From positions 1-8,907 of the forward strand of contig JAYRER010000030.1 in assembly GCA_041908795.1 (NCBI GenBank): a stretch of 8,907 nt of DNA. Reading direction: 5' to 3'. Made by a program: the position numbers and the translations under genes. Below are positions 5,474 through 8,907 of the stretch, in pieces; position 1 is the stretch's first letter, and each line of letters begins with the position of its first letter. This DNA comes from CAYLHB01 sp041908795 (GTDB lineage: Bacteria; Patescibacteriota; Minisyncoccia; Phycocordibacterales; UBA12088). Under the pieces are notes generated by a model. It saw only the letters and a program-made list of their open reading frames with translations, made no database searches and was not told the DNA's origin.

Positions 5474-6721
5474 CTACTCATTCGGCATCTCGGTGAGTGT
5501 CACCTCCACCGTACGCTCTTCACCTGCGCGAAAAAAAGTTACTACTGCAGTGTCTCCGATTGATTTTTTTCTAATTTCCTCCCCTAGTGAGTGATTCTTT
5601 AACTCTACACCACCTACTGCAACAATGTGATCGCCAGACCTTATACCAGCTTTTGCCGCAGGGGAACCCTTCAAAACTGCAGGCCTTCCAGGTCCTTCGG
5701 AGCGCACGAGTGCGCCATACTCTCTTTCTAGACCTTCCGCTTCTGCGAGTTCGGTGTTCACCTCAATATAGCGTACACCAAGGTACGGGCGGCGAATCGA
5801 GCCAAACTCTTCCACTGAGTCAGCCACCGCTTGTACCATGTTCGCAGGAAGTGCAAAACCGATGTTTTCCGCGCCGTCAGCGACTGCGACATTCACTCCA
5901 ATCACCTTACCCTCCAAATCAAGCAGAGGTCCCCCGGAGTTACCCGGGTTTATCGCCGCGTCTGTTTGGATCACACCCTTGAGCTCTTCACTCATTCCTC
6001 GCCCATCCCCCGCAACGACGGACCGTGAAAGACCGGAAATCACTCCCACCGAGACGCTGTTTCGAAACTCTGCCAGTGCATTCCCAATCGCTATCACTGT
6101 CTGCCCCAGTCGCGCAGTATCAGAGTCGGCAAATGACAGGTACGTGAAGCCCTCGCCTTCCACCTTGAGTACGGCTATATCGTACAGTGGGTCACGTGCA
6201 ACTACTTTCGCTTCAAGTTTGTCTCCCGCGTTGGTCAGCACTGTATACTCCGCCTCTTCAAGACTCACTACATGTTTGTTAGTCACCAGAAGCCCGTCGG
6301 GAGAGACAAAAAAACCGGAGCCACCTCCCACCTCGCGCTTCTCTGTTCCCCTTTGACGCTCACGGGGTATTTGGAAGCCGAACGGTCCCCCGAATGGATT
6401 AAACTCCTCATAATAACGCTCGATAACGGGTACATCTTGCGTAATCACAACAGATACCACCGCATCAGCACTTCTCCCCACAATATCCACAACTTGTTCA
6501 CTATTGACAGATCGATGCATTTCACTTTTTTCGATCTCATACGTATTCACCGAAGCAAATAGGTGTGGGTAGTACTCACGTACTACAAAAAAGCTGGTTC
6601 CTACAATCGCAGTCGTAAAAAACACACTCAGTGCAACACTTACCCCCACAATCGCACAGGGCTTACACTCGTGGATACCGAGGAGTCGCCGCAGAAAGTT
6701 CACAGGTTGCTCATTATTCAT
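5474..6721 (-). CDS. htrA: Membrane-anchored HtrA/Deg-family serine protease with one PDZ domain
   Basis: This is an envelope quality-control serine protease of 415 residues. A short cytoplasmic N-terminus is followed by one membrane segment (about 23-47), with the protease domain predicted outside the membrane. The trypsin-like domain (about 75-305) has the full triad: H150 in VTNKHVV, D181 in LYDIAVLK and S262 in NPGNSGGPL. A single PDZ domain covers about 312-412, with the peptide-binding loop YLGVRY (313-318) and SPAAKAGIRSGDHI (353-366). One membrane anchor and one PDZ domain is the DegS/HhoA-like layout rather than the two-PDZ DegP form. A Phe/Pro/Gly-rich loop (FNPFGGPFGFQIP, 107-119) precedes the domain proper, as is common in the family. 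The start at 6721 gives a sensible anchor but has no Shine-Dalgarno sequence. It lies 94 bp downstream of glmS on the same strand and converges on recR. Confidence 0.95.
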   Translation of the reverse strand: MNNEQPVNFLRRLLGIHECKPCAIVGVSVALSVFFTTAIVGTSFFVVREYYPHLFASVNTYEIEKSEMHRSVNSEQVVDIVGRSADAVVSVVITQDVPVIERYYEEFNPFGGPFGFQIPRERQRGTEKREVGGGSGFFVSPDGLLVTNKHVVSLEEAEYTVLTNAGDKLEAKVVARDPLYDIAVLKVEGEGFTYLSFADSDTARLGQTVIAIGNALAEFRNSVSVGVISGLSRSVVAGDGRGMSEELKGVIQTDAAINPGNSGGPLLDLEGKVIGVNVAVADGAENIGFALPANMVQAVADSVEEFGSIRRPYLGVRYIEVNTELAEAEGLEREYGALVRSEGPGRPAVLKGSPAAKAGIRSGDHIVAVGGVELKNHSLGEEIRKKSIGDTAVVTFFRAGEERTVEVTLTEMPNE

Positions 6722-6750
6722 AGTACATGGAGTGAGCTTTTAAAAACAAG

Positions 6751-6780
6751 ATTATGTACCACGCGATTACGTACTACGTA
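6751..6780 (-). promoter_or_regulatory. Probable htrA promoter region with repeated TACGTA
   Basis: The 94-bp glmS-htrA gap (6722-6815) holds, on the minus strand, a CATAAT (-10-like) at 6751-6756 about 30 bases before the htrA ATG. Just upstream, where a -35 would sit, are two copies of the palindromic hexamer TACGTA (6768-6773 and 6775-6780), seven bases apart. Two more GTAC tetramers flank them (6756-6759 and 6783-6786). The arms TAAGG and CCTTA (6787-6791 and 6794-6798) form a small dyad without a U-tract, so it is not a normal terminator for glmS. Confidence 0.3.
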
Positions 6781-6815
6781 TTGTACTAAGGTTCCTTATA
6801 CGGACGCAACACGTG

Positions 6816-8636
6816 CTACTCAACAGTAACGCTCTTCGCGAGGTTGCGCGGCCTATCTACATCGTACCCTCGGGCCACACCCATGTAGTACGCAAAGAGT
6901 TGGAGAGCAACGGTCACAACAACGGGCGTTAAAGCTTCGTGACAGTGAGGCACATAGAGTACTGCATCAGCGAGAGATTCAACTTCGGTGCAACCTTCTG
7001 TAGTAATCGCGAGAACGGGTCCTTTCCTCGCTCGAATTTCCTCAACGTTACTCCTCATTTTTTCATATACGCTGTCACGCGGCATAATGGCAACGGTGGG
7101 AAAACGCTCGTCTATCATGGCAATGGGACCATGTTTCATCTCACCTGCTCCGTACCCCTCGGCATGCAGGTACGAGACCTCTTTAAGTTTAAGTGCTCCC
7201 TCGTATGCAGTTCCATAATTGTACTTTCTGCCAATATAGAGAAAATCTCGATACGATGAGAACATGTGCGCCACCTCCTCCACCTCACTCTTGCGCGCAA
7301 GAACTGCACGCACCCTCTCGGGACGTGCGCGAATTTCCTTGCACAACTCTCGTGCAAGTGAGGGCGAGAGGCCACGCATTCGACCCAAGTAGAGTGCCAC
7401 TTCTGCGAGAACTTCGAGTTGGGAGACAAACGCTTTGGTAGAGGCGACACCAATCTCCGGTCCTGCGTGGTTGTACACTCCTGCTTCCGTCTCTCTCGCT
7501 ATTGTCGAGCCTACCATGTTTACAATGCCCAATGTGAGGTATCCATTGTGTTTTGCCTCTCGAATAGAGGCGAGGGTATCGGCGGTCTCTCCAGACTGTG
7601 AAATGGCAAGCACTGCGGCTTCGCCGTCACGGATGAGCTTGCGGTAGCGAAATTCGGACGCCACTTCCACCTCAACAGGGATGTTGGCGTACTCTTCAAT
7701 CAAGAGTTTCCCCACTAAACCCGCATAGTATGCGCTCCCACAGCCGACAATGATGAGGCGCGTGAGTTCACGTAGACGTTCTACATGGTCTGCAAGACCA
7801 CCGAGTGCAACATTTCCCGTATCCGCAAACACTCTCCCGCGTGCACTATTGATAAGAACGTCCGGTACCTCCATAATTTCCTTAAGCATAAAGTGGGGAA
7901 ATCCCTGCTTTTCGACTGTCTCAACATCCCACTCAATGGTTTCGGGTAATTTCGGACACACCGTATGGTCGAGGGTGCGCACCTCGTAACAGTTTGGTTT
8001 TAGAATAGCAAGTTCACCGTCGGCTAAGTAGACGAAATCCTTTGTGTGTCGGATCAAGGGCGAAGCATCGGAAGCCACGAGGTGTTCTTCTTTTCCAATA
8101 CCAAGCACTATAGGACTTCCCAGTCTCGCAACAACAATGGTCTCCGGGTCATCTACCGTCATAACCGCAACACCATACGTACCTCGAACACGTCGTAGCG
8201 CGTCAGTGAGTGCGTGTGCGAGGTCGGGTGCATGCGTGAGATACTGTGCCACAAGGTGCGCGAGCACCTCGGTATCGGTTTTTGAAACAAATACGTTACC
8301 AGTTTTTTCAAGATCACTTCGCAATTCTTTGTAGTTCTCAATGATGCCATTGTGAACGAGCCACACCTTATGAGCAGGATCGGTGTGTGGGTGTGCATTT
8401 TCCTCAGTGGGTATGCCATGTGTCGCCCATCTCGTGTGTGCGATACCAGCAGTACCGTTGAATGATGTATCAAGCGTTTTTGCAAGTTCGGCCACGCGGC
8501 CAACCGCCTTTCTCACACCGGCTCCACTCACGTATAGTCCAGCAGAGTCGTATCCTCGGTACTCAAGCGCAGTGAGACCATCAAGAAGTATCGGTGGAGC
8601 ATTCCGTATTCCAGTGTATGCAATGATGCCGCACAT
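6816..8636 (-). CDS. glmS: Glutamine--fructose-6-phosphate aminotransferase (GlmS)
   Basis: GlmS makes glucosamine-6-phosphate from fructose-6-phosphate and glutamine, the first committed step toward UDP-GlcNAc and peptidoglycan. The 606-residue length is typical. The N-terminal class II amidotransferase domain (about 2-225) starts M-C2-G-I-I, so Cys2 becomes the nucleophile once Met is removed; it has HTRWATHG (67-74), HNGIIEN (95-101) and SKTDTEV (118-124). Two SIS sugar-isomerase domains follow. The first (about 285-420) has GCGSAYYAG (298-306), ISQSGETADTL (345-355) and ASTKAF (398-403). The second (about 455-590) has YEGALKLKEVSYLHAEGY (478-495) and GEMKHGPIA (498-506). The C-terminal loop ends DxPRNLAKSVTVE, as in the family. 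The start is fixed by the need for Cys at position 2. No glmS ribozyme could fit, since only about 64 bases of non-IS-like sequence lie upstream. Confidence 0.98.
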   Translation of the reverse strand: MCGIIAYTGIRNAPPILLDGLTALEYRGYDSAGLYVSGAGVRKAVGRVAELAKTLDTSFNGTAGIAHTRWATHGIPTEENAHPHTDPAHKVWLVHNGIIENYKELRSDLEKTGNVFVSKTDTEVLAHLVAQYLTHAPDLAHALTDALRRVRGTYGVAVMTVDDPETIVVARLGSPIVLGIGKEEHLVASDASPLIRHTKDFVYLADGELAILKPNCYEVRTLDHTVCPKLPETIEWDVETVEKQGFPHFMLKEIMEVPDVLINSARGRVFADTGNVALGGLADHVERLRELTRLIIVGCGSAYYAGLVGKLLIEEYANIPVEVEVASEFRYRKLIRDGEAAVLAISQSGETADTLASIREAKHNGYLTLGIVNMVGSTIARETEAGVYNHAGPEIGVASTKAFVSQLEVLAEVALYLGRMRGLSPSLARELCKEIRARPERVRAVLARKSEVEEVAHMFSSYRDFLYIGRKYNYGTAYEGALKLKEVSYLHAEGYGAGEMKHGPIAMIDERFPTVAIMPRDSVYEKMRSNVEEIRARKGPVLAITTEGCTEVESLADAVLYVPHCHEALTPVVVTVALQLFAYYMGVARGYDVDRPRNLAKSVTVE

Positions 8637-8647
8637 AAAAGATAGAA

Positions 8648-8653
8648 AGTTTA
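8648..8653 (-). promoter_or_regulatory. Possible -10 box of glmS
   Basis: On the minus strand, TAAACT lies 11 bases before the glmS ATG, preceded at a 17-bp spacing by TTTATA (8671-8676), which matches four of six -35 bases. The leader would be only about 4-5 bases, ending in TTTT just before the ATG. No Shine-Dalgarno sequence is visible. Confidence 0.35.
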
Positions 8654-8721
8654 GAGTGGTACGTAGTTGGTATAAAAGAGCGATAAGGCGTTGAGTGGGT
8701 GGCGGGTACTGGTAAACTCAA

Positions 8722-8746
8722 CCACCATTTCGAGTTTCGTGCAAAC
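8722..8746 (-). repeat. Candidate terminal inverted repeat of the IS30-family element
   Basis: Downstream of the transposase stop, the minus strand reads GTTTGCACGAAACTCGAAATGGTGG. IS30-family ends are usually 20-30 bp repeats a short distance past the transposase stop, and this stretch is the best placed candidate. The other end of the element is outside the window, so neither the repeat nor a target duplication can be confirmed. Inverted arms GTTGAGT/ACTCAAC (8690-8696 and 8716-8722) and AAACTC/GAGTTT (8714-8719 and 8732-8737) lie at its outer side. Confidence 0.35.
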
Positions 8747-8774
8747 TTTAATACACCCATATGTTCACTTGGAC

Positions 8775-8906
8775 TCAAACTCTAACTGCACGTTTTTCTA
8801 ATAATTCCTCGAACGCTTCTTTCGGTGTTCGCCAGTCCAAAACCTTGCGTGGTCGTTCGTTCAGTAGGTCTTGCACGTGCTTCAATTCCTTGCGCGTCAC
8901 TTTATT
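8775..8906 (-). CDS. IS30-family transposase, C-terminal 43 residues (5' part outside window)
   Basis: This is the tail of a DDE transposase. The visible residues start NKVTRKELKHVQDLLNERP and continue RKVLDWRTPKEAFEELLEKR before a TGA stop. The LNxRPRKxLxWRTPxExF pattern is the standard end of IS30-family transposases, just after the catalytic glutamate, so no catalytic residue is in view. Whether the full gene is intact cannot be told. It points toward glmS on the same strand, so read-through from the element could reach glmS. The family call is firm from this motif. Confidence 0.85.
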   Translation of the reverse strand, partial: NKVTRKELKHVQDLLNERPRKVLDWRTPKEAFEELLEKRAVRV

Positions 8907-8907
8907 G

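Larger units (their letters stand above)
8722..8907 (-). mobile_element. 3' end of an IS30-family insertion sequence (partial)
   Basis: This joins the transposase tail and the candidate terminal repeat. The outer boundary is set by the candidate repeat and is uncertain by tens of bases. The element begins beyond the right edge and ends roughly 85 bp upstream of the glmS start codon. Confidence 0.55.

Noticed and set aside
6783..6801. A rho-independent terminator after glmS (TAAGG/CCTTA arms)
   Set aside because: The arms are 5 bp with a 2-base loop and are followed by no U-tract in the glmS direction, so it would not form a stable terminator.
8637..8770. A glmS ribozyme/riboswitch upstream of glmS
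   Set aside because: Only a short leader precedes the start, a likely -10 box sits 11 bases before the ATG, and the sequence further up belongs to the insertion-sequence end.
8581..8778. A 65-codon minus-strand frame between the transposase tail and glmS
   Set aside because: It runs across the candidate insertion-sequence end and the glmS promoter region into glmS in another frame. It has no recognisable motif.

Overview
The window looks like a piece of a small, compact bacterial chromosome, most likely from the Candidate Phyla Radiation (Patescibacteria, Parcubacteria-like). This is an inference from gene content and style, not from a marker tree. The reasons are tightly packed or overlapping core genes, a short P-loop-less clamp-loader-type subunit, a two-gene dnaB-recR unit, a membrane-anchored HtrA, and no Shine-Dalgarno motif upstream of any visible start. 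Nine protein genes are complete or nearly so. A transposase tail lies at the right edge. I saw no tRNA, rRNA, CRISPR array or convincing rho-independent terminator.

Layout: (1) 1-1317, minus strand: frr (ribosome recycling factor) followed by the 5' part of rseP (site-2 protease, cut by the window edge). (2) 1318-2659, plus strand: a divergent two-gene unit made of a small polytopic membrane protein with an HEAGH motif and an overlapping membrane-anchored alpha/beta hydrolase. (3) 2649-3305, minus strand: a DNA polymerase III delta'/gamma-type subunit that overlaps the hydrolase tail to tail. (4) 3306-3426: a 121-bp divergent control region with three near-matches to the DnaA box. (5) 3427-5444, plus strand: dnaB and recR joined by a TAATG overlap. 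(6) 5474-8636, minus strand: a membrane-anchored HtrA protease and, upstream of it on the same strand, glmS. (7) 8637-8907: the glmS leader, a probable IS30-family insertion sequence end, and the C-terminal 43 codons of its transposase.

How the genes fit together: the central block (delta'-like subunit, DnaB, RecR) serves replication and recombination and may share control through the divergent region. RseP, HtrA, the HEAGH protein and the hydrolase are envelope or membrane proteins. GlmS feeds amino sugars to cell-wall precursors. The most notable non-coding signal is a repeated arrangement in which a -10 box (TANNNT, often with an upstream TGG) sits 6-8 bases before the start codon (frr, dnaB, the delta' gene, the HEAGH gene). 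This points to leaderless or near-leaderless mRNAs.
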